Assembly: GCA_018432315.1 (NCBI GenBank)
Contig: JAHDLB010000030.1
Span: 124,001 to 188,000, forward strand
Reading direction: 5' to 3'
From: Anaerolineae bacterium
GTDB taxonomy: Bacteria > Chloroflexota > Anaerolineae > Aggregatilineales > Aggregatilineaceae
Length of the DNA stretch: 64,000 nt
Both the position numbers and the translations under genes were made by a program. Below the pieces are notes generated by a model. That model did no database searches and was not told the DNA's origin. It saw only the letters and a list, made by a program, of their open reading frames with translations. Position 1 is the stretch's first letter. The number at the start of each line of letters is the position of its first letter. Shown here piece by piece: positions 38,082-46,278 of this stretch.

Positions 38082-39815
38082 TCACCTGCGCGGCGCCCCC
38101 GCCGCCCTCACCTGCTCGACCGTCCAGTGCACCGCCTCATCGAGCGGCACGACGAACCGATCCTTCGACTGCCGCCATTTGACCTCGACGCCGTTTTGCT
38201 CCAGCGCCTTGTTGCTGACCGTGATCCGCAGCGGCAGCCCGATCAGGTCGGCGTCGGCGAATTTCACGCCTGCGGACTCGGCCCGGTCGTCGAGCAGCAC
38301 TTCCACGCCGGCGGCGTCCAGGTCCGCGGCGATCCGCTGCGCCAGCTCGACGTGTTCCGGCGCCTTGCCGAGCGTCACCAGGTGCACGTCGAACGGGGCC
38401 ACGCTCCGCGGCCAGATAATGCCCCATTCGTCGTGGTGCGTCTCGATGATTGCGGCCATCAACCGCTCCAGCCCGATCCCGTAGCTGCCCATCACCACCG
38501 GCTGGGCGACGCCGTTCTCGTCCAGGTAGGTGACTCCCACCGCCTCGCTGTAGCGCGTGCCCAGCTTGAAGCAGTGGCCCAGCTCGATCGCCCGCTCGAC
38601 GCGCAGCGCCCCCTGCCCGCAGCGCCCGCAGGTCGCGCCGTCGAACGCCTCCGCGATGTCAACCTCCAGGTCCGGCTCGAAATCGCGCGGGACGTTCACG
38701 CCGGTCAGGTGATAGCCGTCCTCGTTGGCCCCGGCGACGAAATTCGCGCCCATCCGCGCCGACCGGTCGGCCACGACCAGCGCCGCATCGCCCAGGCCGA
38801 TCGGGCTGGCGTAGCCCGGCACCGCGCCCACCGCGCGTATCTCGTCGTCGGTGGCGGGGCGCAGCGCGGCCCCATCGAGCGCGTTCGCCAGCTTGACCTC
38901 GTTCACTTCCAGGTCGCCGCGGATCACGACGAAAACGAATTGGTCCCGCTCGCCTTGACGCTCGGCCACGAAGAACACCGCCTTGAGCGTCTGCGCGGTC
39001 GGCACGCCGATGAACTCCGCGACCGCCTGGATCGTCTTGCAGTCTGGCGTGGCGACCTTCTGCACCGGCTCCGGCGGTGCGGGCGCGTCCTGGGCGATGG
39101 TGAACGCCGCCGCCTCGACGTTCGCCGCGTAGCCGCACCGGTCACACTGCACGAAGGCATCCTCGCCCTGGGGATGGCGCAGCACGAACTCGTGGCTGGT
39201 GCGCCCGCCCATCGCGCCGGTGTCGGCCTCCACCGGCACGACCGGCACCCCGGCCCGCTCGAAGATCGCGTGATACGCCTGGTAGATCCGGTCGTAGGCG
39301 CGGTCCAGCGCGTCGTAATCGACGTCCAGCGTGTACGAGTCCTTCATGGTGAACTCGCGCAGGCGGATCAGCCCGCCCCGCGCGCGCGGCTCGTTGCGGT
39401 ACTTGGTCTGGATCTGGTAGACGTGCTGCGGCAGGTGCTTGTAACTGCCGATCTCGCGCGCGGCCAGCATCGCGACGATCTCCTCGTGCGTCGGCCCCAG
39501 GGCGAACTCGCGCCCGTTATCCGACGCGAACCGCTGCAGGACCGGCCCGAACGAGTCCCAGCGACCGGTCGCCTGCCAGATCTCGGCGGGCTGCACGACC
39601 GGCATCCGGATTTCCTGGCCCCCGGCGGCGTCCATCTCCGCGCGCAGGATCGCCTCGATCTTGCGCAGCACGCGCCAGCCGAGCGGCAGCATGGCGTAAA
39701 TCCCCGCCGCCACGGGGCGCACCAGCCCCGCCCGGATGGCGAGTTGGTGGCTGGCGAGCTCGGCATCCGCCGGGGCGTCGCGCAGGGTGCGTGAGAACAG
39801 TTCCGAGATTCGCAT
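38082..39815 (-). CDS. proS: Prolyl-tRNA synthetase (bacterial type)
   Basis: 577 aa, cytosolic class II synthetase charging tRNA-Pro. Motif 2 is in KYRNEPRARGGLIRLREFTMKDSY, and motif 3 in VMGSYGIGLERLMAA. The YbaK-like editing insertion sits at about 235-390, marking the bacterial long form. The C-terminal anticodon-binding domain has GVKFADADLIGLPLRITV. ATG 39815 is chosen because AGGAGG lies upstream and it begins with the usual MRISELFSRTLRD; the longer upstream frame runs back into a terminator. The leader carries a promoter, a short leader peptide and a terminator, which suggests attenuation. Confidence 0.96.
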   Translation of the reverse strand: MRISELFSRTLRDAPADAELASHQLAIRAGLVRPVAAGIYAMLPLGWRVLRKIEAILRAEMDAAGGQEIRMPVVQPAEIWQATGRWDSFGPVLQRFASDNGREFALGPTHEEIVAMLAAREIGSYKHLPQHVYQIQTKYRNEPRARGGLIRLREFTMKDSYTLDVDYDALDRAYDRIYQAYHAIFERAGVPVVPVEADTGAMGGRTSHEFVLRHPQGEDAFVQCDRCGYAANVEAAAFTIAQDAPAPPEPVQKVATPDCKTIQAVAEFIGVPTAQTLKAVFFVAERQGERDQFVFVVIRGDLEVNEVKLANALDGAALRPATDDEIRAVGAVPGYASPIGLGDAALVVADRSARMGANFVAGANEDGYHLTGVNVPRDFEPDLEVDIAEAFDGATCGRCGQGALRVERAIELGHCFKLGTRYSEAVGVTYLDENGVAQPVVMGSYGIGLERLMAAIIETHHDEWGIIWPRSVAPFDVHLVTLGKAPEHVELAQRIAADLDAAGVEVLLDDRAESAGVKFADADLIGLPLRITVSNKALEQNGVEVKWRQSKDRFVVPLDEAVHWTVEQVRAAGAPRR

Positions 39816-39840
39816 GGTTGGGTCCCTCCTGATCCAAACA

Positions 39841-39876
39841 AAAAACCGGCGCCGGGAAATCATCCGAGCGCCGGTT
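39841..39876 (-). terminator. Intrinsic terminator directly upstream of proS (attenuator candidate)
   Basis: On the minus strand AACCGGCGC pairs with GCGCCGGTT (9 bp) and an inner CGG/CCG pair around the loop, followed by TTTTGTTT. It ends about 25 bases before the proS ATG. Because a strong promoter lies 120-150 bases upstream of it, it should act on the proS leader itself, not only on the gene before. Confidence 0.85.
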
Positions 39877-39908
39877 GGCTGCGCGTTGCGAGTGCCGCTA
39901 CGCAGACG

Positions 39909-39986
39909 TCACCTGACGGACCTTCCTCGACGGGCGGGCCTTCTATGGACGCTGCTAGGGGCGGGAATGCACATCATGTGTTTCAT
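39909..39986 (-). CDS. Putative leader peptide of proS
   Basis: 25-aa frame MKHMMCIPAPSSVHRRPARRGRSVR and stop, starting 7 bases after the -10 of the proS promoter, so translated leaderless if real. It contains three proline codons (CCC, CCT, CCC at positions 8, 10 and 17) and six arginines. It ends 33 bases before the terminator stem. The proline content is suggestive, not decisive. Confidence 0.35.
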   Translation of the reverse strand: MKHMMCIPAPSSVHRRPARRGRSVR

Positions 39987-39993
39987 GTCCCTC

Positions 39994-40022
39994 ATAGTAC
40001 GCGAGATCGACGCCCGTGTCAA
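39994..40022 (-). promoter_or_regulatory. Promoter of proS
   Basis: Perfect TTGACA (40017-40022 on the minus strand), 17-base spacer, TACTAT (39994-39999). It reads toward proS and lies at the very end of the upstream Agl23/NHL gene. Confidence 0.6.
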
Positions 40023-40026
40023 TCGC

Positions 40027-43000
40027 TTATCCCGCCGCCGCCTCGGTGACCGTCTCGGTCGCTTCTTCGGTGACGATCTCTGTTGCGTCCTCGGTGGCGA
40101 TCTCGGTTCCTTCTTCGGTCGCTTCCGCCGTCATGTCCGGGAGGGCGTTGCCCTCCTGCGGCGCCAGCGGGAGGACGTCGCCGCTGAGCTCCGGCGGCGG
40201 GAAGATGAACACCCGGTCCTGCTCGGCATCCACGACGAAGATCCGCCCCGTCTCGTCGACGGCCAGCCCGGCTGGCGAGCGCAGCCCCAGCTCGCCCGCT
40301 TCGAGATTGTCCGGCTGGTTGAACGAGAGCACCGGCGTGCCTTCCAGGTTATAGGCGACGATGCGGTGCCGGTCGTCCATGTCGGTCACGTAGAGCAGCG
40401 TGCCGTCCGGGCTGAAGTCGATGTATGGGCGGTTGAACGACTGCCGGTTCTGGAACCACATGTTGACCGGCCACTCGCGCAGCGGCTGCCCGTTCAGGTC
40501 GAACACCTGGACGCGCTTGTTCCACGCCTCGGCCACGTACAGCTCGCCCGTCACCGGGTTGAACGCCAGCCCCACCGGCTCGTCGAGCTGGCCGGTGCCC
40601 GATCCGCCGGCCCCGATGTCGCGCAGGAAGTCGCCTTCCGGCGTGTACACGCGGATCCGCTTGCCGCCGGTGTCGGCCACGTACACGTTGCCGTCCGGCC
40701 CCAGCGCGATGTCGCGCGGGCCCCAGAACGCGTCCGGGGACGAGTCCTGCGAGGGGATCCCCTCGTGGCCCCAGGCCCGCAGCAGTTCGCCTTCCGGATC
40801 GAATACCGCCACCCGGTTGTTCCACGTGTCGGCCACGTAGACCGTGCCGTCCGGCGCGACGTCCACGCCCCACGGCTGGCGCAGCAGCGCGAGTCCGTCG
40901 CCGCTGTCGGGCGCGTCGCCGATGGTTCGCACGAGCGTCCCGGCGGCGTCCATCACCACGATCCGGTTGAGGTCCGCATCGGTCACGTAGATCAGCCCGT
41001 CCGGCCCGACGTCGACGCCGCGCGGCCCGCTCAGGCCCACATCCTGGCCGACTACCGCCTCGGCCTGGACGTCCTGGTACACCTGGTCTTCCGGATACTC
41101 CGGCTCGCGGATGTTCACCGTGGCCGCGCCGATTCCCGCGTCCCACACCTGGGCCGCGATCTGCTTGTCCACGAAGAAGTACATCCGGTCCGACACGGGC
41201 CAGTTGTTGACGGCGAACCGGGTATCGGAACTGCACTCGGCCACCACGGCGCGCTCGCAGGCCGCCCGGTAACTGTCCTGCTCGCTCTCGGTCTGGCCCC
41301 AGGCGGCTTCGTCCTCACAGCGCGACTGCTTGCCCTCGATACACATCGCCTGCCCGTAGGTGCTGTAATCGCGATTCCACCAGATATCGAACATGCCCTG
41401 GCGATAATACTTGGCCGCGATGTTGCTCGGGTCGACGCTGAAGACGTTTGCCACCCGATCATACGTCAGGTTGAAGTACTCTTGCATCGGCCACCACAGC
41501 CGGATATAGCCGAATTCGTAGTAGCGGTCGCCCAGGATGCGCCGCACGTCCCCGGCCTTCTTGCTGCCGACGACGACCGTCTTGGCGCCGTCCAGCGAGG
41601 ACGGATCGACGCTGCCCGCCTCGCCGCGCAGGAATCCGTAGTTGGGATAGTCGCGGAAATACCACGTGTACGGCCACGACGACTCGTCGTCGAACACGAT
41701 CCGCATGTTCGCGCCTTCGTTGGTGATCGTCGCGATGCGGTCGATCTCGTTCAGCACGGTCTTGATCGCCGGGCCGGCGTGGGCATACACCAGGAATTCG
41801 GTCGCGTAGTCGTAATTGACGAAGCTCGCCATGTACGCCGCGCGCGCCGTCAGCACGCTCAGCATCACCGCGCCGGAGACGATCGCCATCCGGCCCAACT
41901 GCCCCAGGCCCATCCGCCGCCCGAACCGGCCCACGACGTACAGCACGCCCAGCAAGATCAGCAGCGCCGCCAGCCAGCTCCCGCTGGCGACCAGGTCTTC
42001 GATCTCGCGGCCCCGGAACGGGCCCTCCGTCCCCAGCGTCATCGTGACGACCTGCGCCAGCGCGAGGAACGCCAGCGGGAACGCCGCCACCAGCAGCAGC
42101 CAATCGCCGGACGTCATCGCCCGCCAGCGGATGCCCGTCACGACCTTGCCCAGCCACCACCCGGCGGCCAGGATCAGCGGGACGGTCAGGTGCGTGGTCA
42201 GCCAGGGCATTTTTTCGCCCGCCAGCGTCAGGGCCAGCAGAATCGTCACGGCCCAGTATCCCACCAGCGCCACGAACGGGAATTCGCCCAGCCATTCCGG
42301 GTGCAGGGTGCGATGGACGCGCTCCTCTGCCGGGTCGTAGGGCGCCGCCAGCCGCGCGGGCAGGCCGAACAGCCGCCGCCGGTCGGGCGCTTCCTCGCCT
42401 TCGATGCCTTCGACCTCCTCGTCGATCACCTCGTCACCGGCATCGATCACTGCCGGGTCCGGATCGAGCGCCGCCGCGTTCGCCACATCATCGGGATCGT
42501 CCTCGGGCGCGTCAGCGGCGTAGGCTTCGGCCAGCCGCGCCCGCCGGACCGCTTCCGCCCGTTCGCGGCGCCAGCCCCACAGCGACGACATGCCGAAGAT
42601 TCCGGCCAGCGACGCGCCGATCAGCGGCAGAAACTCGTACACGGGAAGCTGCGTCAGCACGTAGTAGTACTGCGGCTGGCTGCCCCGCCGGACGCCTTGC
42701 TGCTCCAGCCAGTAGCCCAGCGAGCCGATCATGCCGGTGACCAGGCCGTACTGGTTGCTGAACACCGTGGTGAAAAACAGCGCGAACAGCCCGATGAACA
42801 CCGCCGCCGCGGGCAGCCATCGCTTCCAGTTCCACGAGATCCCGACCACCGCCGACACCATGATGAACGGCACGACCGCGGGCAGCGTGGCTTCCAACGT
42901 GTCGCGTCCGGCGACCGAGTTCGGGTTGTAGTCCTCAAGGTTGTAGCCCGCCCAATAGAGCGGGAACGCCGCCAGCCAGGGCAAGATCAGCGTCCCGATC

Positions 43001-44544
43001 ACGATCAGCACGTCGAACAGCGGCTGGCGGTTCAGGAAGTCCCACCAGTGCGTGAGGTAGCGTGTGCCCAGCACGACGAGCGTCGCCAGCGTGCCCAGGA
43101 CCCACGCCACGACGATTGGCGTGTTGTCGTACTGGCCGTCGTCGGCGTGGGCCGTCGCGGTCGGATCGGCGGCGAAGGGCTGGGCCGACCCCTCTTCGAC
43201 GAAGCTGCGCCGCTCGAACAGCACCAGCACGCTCACCGTCACCAGCGCGATCAGGATCACCAGCAGGATCTCGCGCCAGGGCAGCGGCAGGTAGCCGGGG
43301 AACCGGAAGACCGCCGTCAGGAAGACGACGAACAGCAACAGCAGCACCGGCACGCCGATCCAGGTGACCATCCGGACGAACATCGCGCTGTCGAACCGGA
43401 CCGAGATCGCGTATTCCTTCGAGGCGTTCGGCCCGTACGTCTGGTCGTATTCGCTCATGACCGAGCGCGTCGTCCAGACCGTGTCCGGCTTGATGACGTC
43501 CAGCACGCACACGATCAACAGCGACACCAGCACGCCAATGACCAGCCCGGCCACGATGATCATGAACGCCGATTTGCCGTTCGACAGCCCCCGCATCAGC
43601 GCCAGCGCGGCCCCATTGCGAGACTGGCCCGCCCCGGCCATCCGGCCCCGGACGAAACCGGACACGGCCAGCGGCAGATACAACGCCAGGAACAGCGGCA
43701 GGTCGAACCACCAGCCCTCCGGCACCCACAGCGAGGCGCGGATCGCGTAGCGGATGAACTCGCCGAGCGGCACCGCGATCACGACCGCCAGGCCGAATAA
43801 GAGGATGTGGCCCAGGATCATCTGGAGCCGCGGGGCGTGCCAGCCGCCATCCGACGCCGGGCGCCGCTGCACGCCGATATCCTGCAGCATCCGCATCACC
43901 CAGTACAGCGTCATGAAGCTGCCGAACAGCGCGATGTAGATGAACGCGACTTCCTTCGAGGCCAGCATCCCCAGCAGCGCCCCGGCCAACACCCACAGCC
44001 AGGCCGCGCGCCGGGGCCGGTCGTTGTCGAGATAGCGCAGCATGGCGTACAGAACGACCAGCGCGAAGAAGATCGTCGGGATGTCGTGGCGGATGTAGCG
44101 GCTGTAATACAGCAACTGCGGCGAGATCAGCAGCAGGACCGCCGTGATCACCGCGCCCACGTGCCCCAGCCAACGCCGGAACAACGCCGGGAACATGACG
44201 ATCCCCACGCCCAACAACGCCGGGTAAATGCGCGAGGTGAAGTCCGTATCGCCGAACAGGAAATAGGACAGCGCCGTCATGTGGAACAACAGCGGGCCGT
44301 GCATCAGCGGCGTGTGGCTGAACTCCCCGAACTCGGTGAGCCGCCACGAGTAATAGGTATGCAGGCTCTCGTCGTGGCTCATCACCCGCGTGCCGAGATC
44401 GGCAAACCGCGTGACCAGCGCCAGGACCAGGATCACCGCGTAGGCGATCGCTTCCCAGTTGAGCGCGTAGGCCCGCGTCAGGACGCGCGTGAATGCCTGT
44501 TCGTGTGAGTCCGGGGGAGAATAGATCTGCTCGCGTGTCGCCAT
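40027..44544 (-). CDS. Agl23/TIGR03663-type membrane glycosyltransferase with C-terminal NHL propeller
   Basis: 1505 aa. The N-terminal two thirds (about 25-905) carry some 18-20 membrane helices. The first loop SHDESLHTYYSWRLTEFGEFSHTPLMHGPLLFH is the mark of the TIGR03663 group, related to PMT/GT39 transferases and reported to occur in genomes that also have Chlor_Arch_YYY proteins. An outer domain (about 910-1165) follows. Six or so NHL blades (about 1170-1455, with PRGVDVGPDGLIYVTDADLNR and similar repeats) come next, then a Thr/Glu-rich tail with TEIATEDATEIVTEE repeats. Likely a polyprenyl-phosphate-sugar dependent transferase with an outer sensing or docking propeller. The ribosome site is weak. 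It is the last gene of the long minus-strand operon. Confidence 0.85.
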   Translation of the reverse strand: MATREQIYSPPDSHEQAFTRVLTRAYALNWEAIAYAVILVLALVTRFADLGTRVMSHDESLHTYYSWRLTEFGEFSHTPLMHGPLLFHMTALSYFLFGDTDFTSRIYPALLGVGIVMFPALFRRWLGHVGAVITAVLLLISPQLLYYSRYIRHDIPTIFFALVVLYAMLRYLDNDRPRRAAWLWVLAGALLGMLASKEVAFIYIALFGSFMTLYWVMRMLQDIGVQRRPASDGGWHAPRLQMILGHILLFGLAVVIAVPLGEFIRYAIRASLWVPEGWWFDLPLFLALYLPLAVSGFVRGRMAGAGQSRNGAALALMRGLSNGKSAFMIIVAGLVIGVLVSLLIVCVLDVIKPDTVWTTRSVMSEYDQTYGPNASKEYAISVRFDSAMFVRMVTWIGVPVLLLLFVVFLTAVFRFPGYLPLPWREILLVILIALVTVSVLVLFERRSFVEEGSAQPFAADPTATAHADDGQYDNTPIVVAWVLGTLATLVVLGTRYLTHWWDFLNRQPLFDVLIVIGTLILPWLAAFPLYWAGYNLEDYNPNSVAGRDTLEATLPAVVPFIMVSAVVGISWNWKRWLPAAAVFIGLFALFFTTVFSNQYGLVTGMIGSLGYWLEQQGVRRGSQPQYYYVLTQLPVYEFLPLIGASLAGIFGMSSLWGWRRERAEAVRRARLAEAYAADAPEDDPDDVANAAALDPDPAVIDAGDEVIDEEVEGIEGEEAPDRRRLFGLPARLAAPYDPAEERVHRTLHPEWLGEFPFVALVGYWAVTILLALTLAGEKMPWLTTHLTVPLILAAGWWLGKVVTGIRWRAMTSGDWLLLVAAFPLAFLALAQVVTMTLGTEGPFRGREIEDLVASGSWLAALLILLGVLYVVGRFGRRMGLGQLGRMAIVSGAVMLSVLTARAAYMASFVNYDYATEFLVYAHAGPAIKTVLNEIDRIATITNEGANMRIVFDDESSWPYTWYFRDYPNYGFLRGEAGSVDPSSLDGAKTVVVGSKKAGDVRRILGDRYYEFGYIRLWWPMQEYFNLTYDRVANVFSVDPSNIAAKYYRQGMFDIWWNRDYSTYGQAMCIEGKQSRCEDEAAWGQTESEQDSYRAACERAVVAECSSDTRFAVNNWPVSDRMYFFVDKQIAAQVWDAGIGAATVNIREPEYPEDQVYQDVQAEAVVGQDVGLSGPRGVDVGPDGLIYVTDADLNRIVVMDAAGTLVRTIGDAPDSGDGLALLRQPWGVDVAPDGTVYVADTWNNRVAVFDPEGELLRAWGHEGIPSQDSSPDAFWGPRDIALGPDGNVYVADTGGKRIRVYTPEGDFLRDIGAGGSGTGQLDEPVGLAFNPVTGELYVAEAWNKRVQVFDLNGQPLREWPVNMWFQNRQSFNRPYIDFSPDGTLLYVTDMDDRHRIVAYNLEGTPVLSFNQPDNLEAGELGLRSPAGLAVDETGRIFVVDAEQDRVFIFPPPELSGDVLPLAPQEGNALPDMTAEATEEGTEIATEDATEIVTEEATETVTEAAAG
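40031..40130 (-). repeat. Short Thr/Glu-coding tandem repeats
   Basis: Degenerate 12-bp and 24-bp units coding (T/E)(I/V)(A/V)TE(D/E)AT at the end of the Agl23/NHL gene. This is a low-complexity C-terminal tail, probably a wall-spanning or surface spacer. Confidence 0.6.
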
Positions 44545-44559
44545 TCAATCACTATCCCA

Positions 44560-44997
44560 TCAATCAAACAGTTTCACGAAACGGTAGCCCGTCGCCGTGT
44601 AACCTAGCTGTTCGTAGAATTTGTGCGCCTCGTCCTTGCGCCCGAAGCCGCTCACCAGCCACGTGCCCAGACACCCGTGCTCGCGCGCCAGGTCTTCGGC
44701 GAAGGCCATCAGCGCGCGGCCAATTCCTCGCCGCCGGGACTCCGCGCCGGTCACGATGACCGACACCTCGCCATAGCGCCCCACGCGTTCCAGGCACTCG
44801 CGCAGGCGAAAGCCCAGCACCCCGCACACAGCGCCGTCCGTCTCGCCCACGTACAGCCAGTCGATCGGGCTGCGCGCCGCCCACTCCAGGCGTTCGCGCA
44901 TCTCGTCGGGCGTCATGGGCTGCCCAGTGAGCTGGCCCAGCAGCGCGCACGCCGCCGGGACGTCGTCCGGCGCCATCTCCCGGATCGCCAGCGTCAT
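44560..44997 (-). CDS. GNAT acetyltransferase
   Basis: 145 aa, single GNAT domain. RRRGIGRALMAFAEDLA is the acetyl-CoA loop, and EAHKFYEQLGYTATGYRFVK is the C-terminal block typical of small N-acetyltransferases close to the aminoglycoside 6'-type. Acceptor unknown. Gaps to its neighbours are 14-15 bases, so it belongs to the glycosylation operon, where it could acetylate an amino sugar; this is inference from position. Confidence 0.83.
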   Translation of the reverse strand: MTLAIREMAPDDVPAACALLGQLTGQPMTPDEMRERLEWAARSPIDWLYVGETDGAVCGVLGFRLRECLERVGRYGEVSVIVTGAESRRRGIGRALMAFAEDLAREHGCLGTWLVSGFGRKDEAHKFYEQLGYTATGYRFVKLFD

Positions 44998-45011
44998 TCG
45001 CCCGCCCCCGG

Positions 45012-45593
45012 TCAGTTCGTGCCGGGGACACCCAGGCCCGCTTCGGGCGATACGGTCGCCTCGGGCATGGGCGCCGGGCTGGCGCCGACCTCGACCGCAA
45101 ACGCGACCGTCGCCCGCGGAGCCCCCGCATCGCTCGCGGCCAGGACCATCCCCCAGGCGGGCGGATCATCCGTGACGCCGGGTGTGGGCGACGCCGTGCT
45201 GATCGGGCGCGGCTGGAGCGGCGCGGCTTCGGCGCGAATGCCGCTTTCGACCAGCAGCGGCACGGCAATCGCGATGACGACCAGCATCGCCAACACCACG
45301 CTCACGCCCGGCAGCCAGTTCGGGGGCAGCCCCCGCCGCGTCGGCGCGGCGCGCGCCGGGCCAATCTCCTCCCACACGTCCATCCACACGTGGCTGAGCT
45401 GGCCGGCGCTGGCCTGCCCGAAATGGGCGAATTCGCGCTGCACGTCCGCCGCCAGCCGTTCTTCGCGGGCCAGCGCGGCGCGGCACGCCGGGCAGGTGCG
45501 CACGTGGTTGATCACCACTGCGCGCTGGGCCGGGCGAAGCTGGTCGCTGACGTATCGGGTCAAAAGGTGAGTTACGTGACGGCGTCGCATCAT
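45012..45593 (-). CDS. Membrane anti-sigma factor with zinc-finger (ZAS) domain
   Basis: 193 aa. The N-terminal anti-sigma domain has H30-x3-C34-x2-C37 (INHVRTCPACRAAL), the zinc-binding anti-sigma signature. One membrane helix lies at about 94-115, followed by a Pro/Ala-rich outer segment of about 75 residues. It should hold the ECF sigma factor encoded 30 bases upstream until a signal outside the membrane releases it. Two adjacent ATG codons (45593, 45590) are possible starts. Confidence 0.87.
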   Translation of the reverse strand: MMRRRHVTHLLTRYVSDQLRPAQRAVVINHVRTCPACRAALAREERLAADVQREFAHFGQASAGQLSHVWMDVWEEIGPARAAPTRRGLPPNWLPGVSVVLAMLVVIAIAVPLLVESGIRAEAAPLQPRPISTASPTPGVTDDPPAWGMVLAASDAGAPRATVAFAVEVGASPAPMPEATVSPEAGLGVPGTN

Positions 45594-45623
45594 GTCATTC
45601 TCGAGTCACGTCCAGCACGGACG

Positions 45624-46259
45624 TCAAATACTCCACAGTTCTTCCAGGGCGGCGCGATCGGCGGCGCTCATCGCCTCGCGGAGTTGTTCGTGCGCCAGCC
45701 GGATGCGGCTCTCCGCGGTCTTTTGCGGGCACCCGATGATCTCCGCCATTTCGCGATAGGTCAGCCCGTGCCCGTAGCGCAGCGCGACCGCCTCGCGCAG
45801 CCGCGGCGACAGCGTGTGCAGCGCCTGCGCCAGCGATTCGCGCACGTCCTGCCACGCGGCCCGCGTTTCGGGCAGCTCGTCCACCGGCGCGGGCGGCTCG
45901 ATCCCGATGTTCAACAGGCTGCTCAGCGCCACCGTCGGCAGCCACTTGCGCCGCCGGGCGTTACGGCAGCGGCTGAGCGTGATCGTGTACAGCCACGTCC
46001 GGAAGGCGCCGCGCTGCGGATCATAGCGGTCCAGGTTCCGGAAGGCGTAGACCATCGACTCCTGCAGGACGTCTTCCGCGTCCTGTTCGACCAGCAGCAC
46101 GCTGTACGCCAGCCGGTACAGGCTGGGTGCGTAGCGCTCGTACAGCGCCGCGAAGGCGGCCTGCTCGCCGCGCAGACTCCGCTCGATCAGCTCCGGCAGA
46201 TCCGGATCGTTGGCGGTCCGTGCCCCGTTCGGGGAGTTTCGTGTGTTCATGTTGCTCAT
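45624..46259 (-). CDS. ECF-type RNA polymerase sigma factor
   Basis: 211 aa. Region 2 (about 28-100) has FAALYERYAPSLYRLAYSVLLVEQDAEDVLQESMVYAFRNLDRYDP, and region 4 (about 140-200) has LSPRLREAVALRYGHGLTYREMAEIIGCPQKTAESRIRLAHEQLR. The domain order and size are those of group 4 sigma factors. The cognate anti-sigma gene follows. It sits inside the glycosylation operon between two membrane proteins, so its activation may control that locus. ATG 46259 has a G-rich site (GGGGTG) upstream. Confidence 0.92.
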   Translation of the reverse strand: MSNMNTRNSPNGARTANDPDLPELIERSLRGEQAAFAALYERYAPSLYRLAYSVLLVEQDAEDVLQESMVYAFRNLDRYDPQRGAFRTWLYTITLSRCRNARRRKWLPTVALSSLLNIGIEPPAPVDELPETRAAWQDVRESLAQALHTLSPRLREAVALRYGHGLTYREMAEIIGCPQKTAESRIRLAHEQLREAMSAADRAALEELWSI

Positions 46260-46278
46260 TTCTACACCCCGCCCCCCG

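Noticed and set aside
39816-39990. Classical T-box riboswitch before proS
   Set aside because: The 14-base T-box core and the AGUGA-type Stem I features were not found by eye, so only attenuation of unknown type is claimed.
39736-43800. Long plus-strand open frame opposite the Agl23/NHL gene
   Set aside because: Same reason: Arg/His/Gln-rich shadow translation, no ribosome site, no motif, and it crosses the proS promoter and terminator region.
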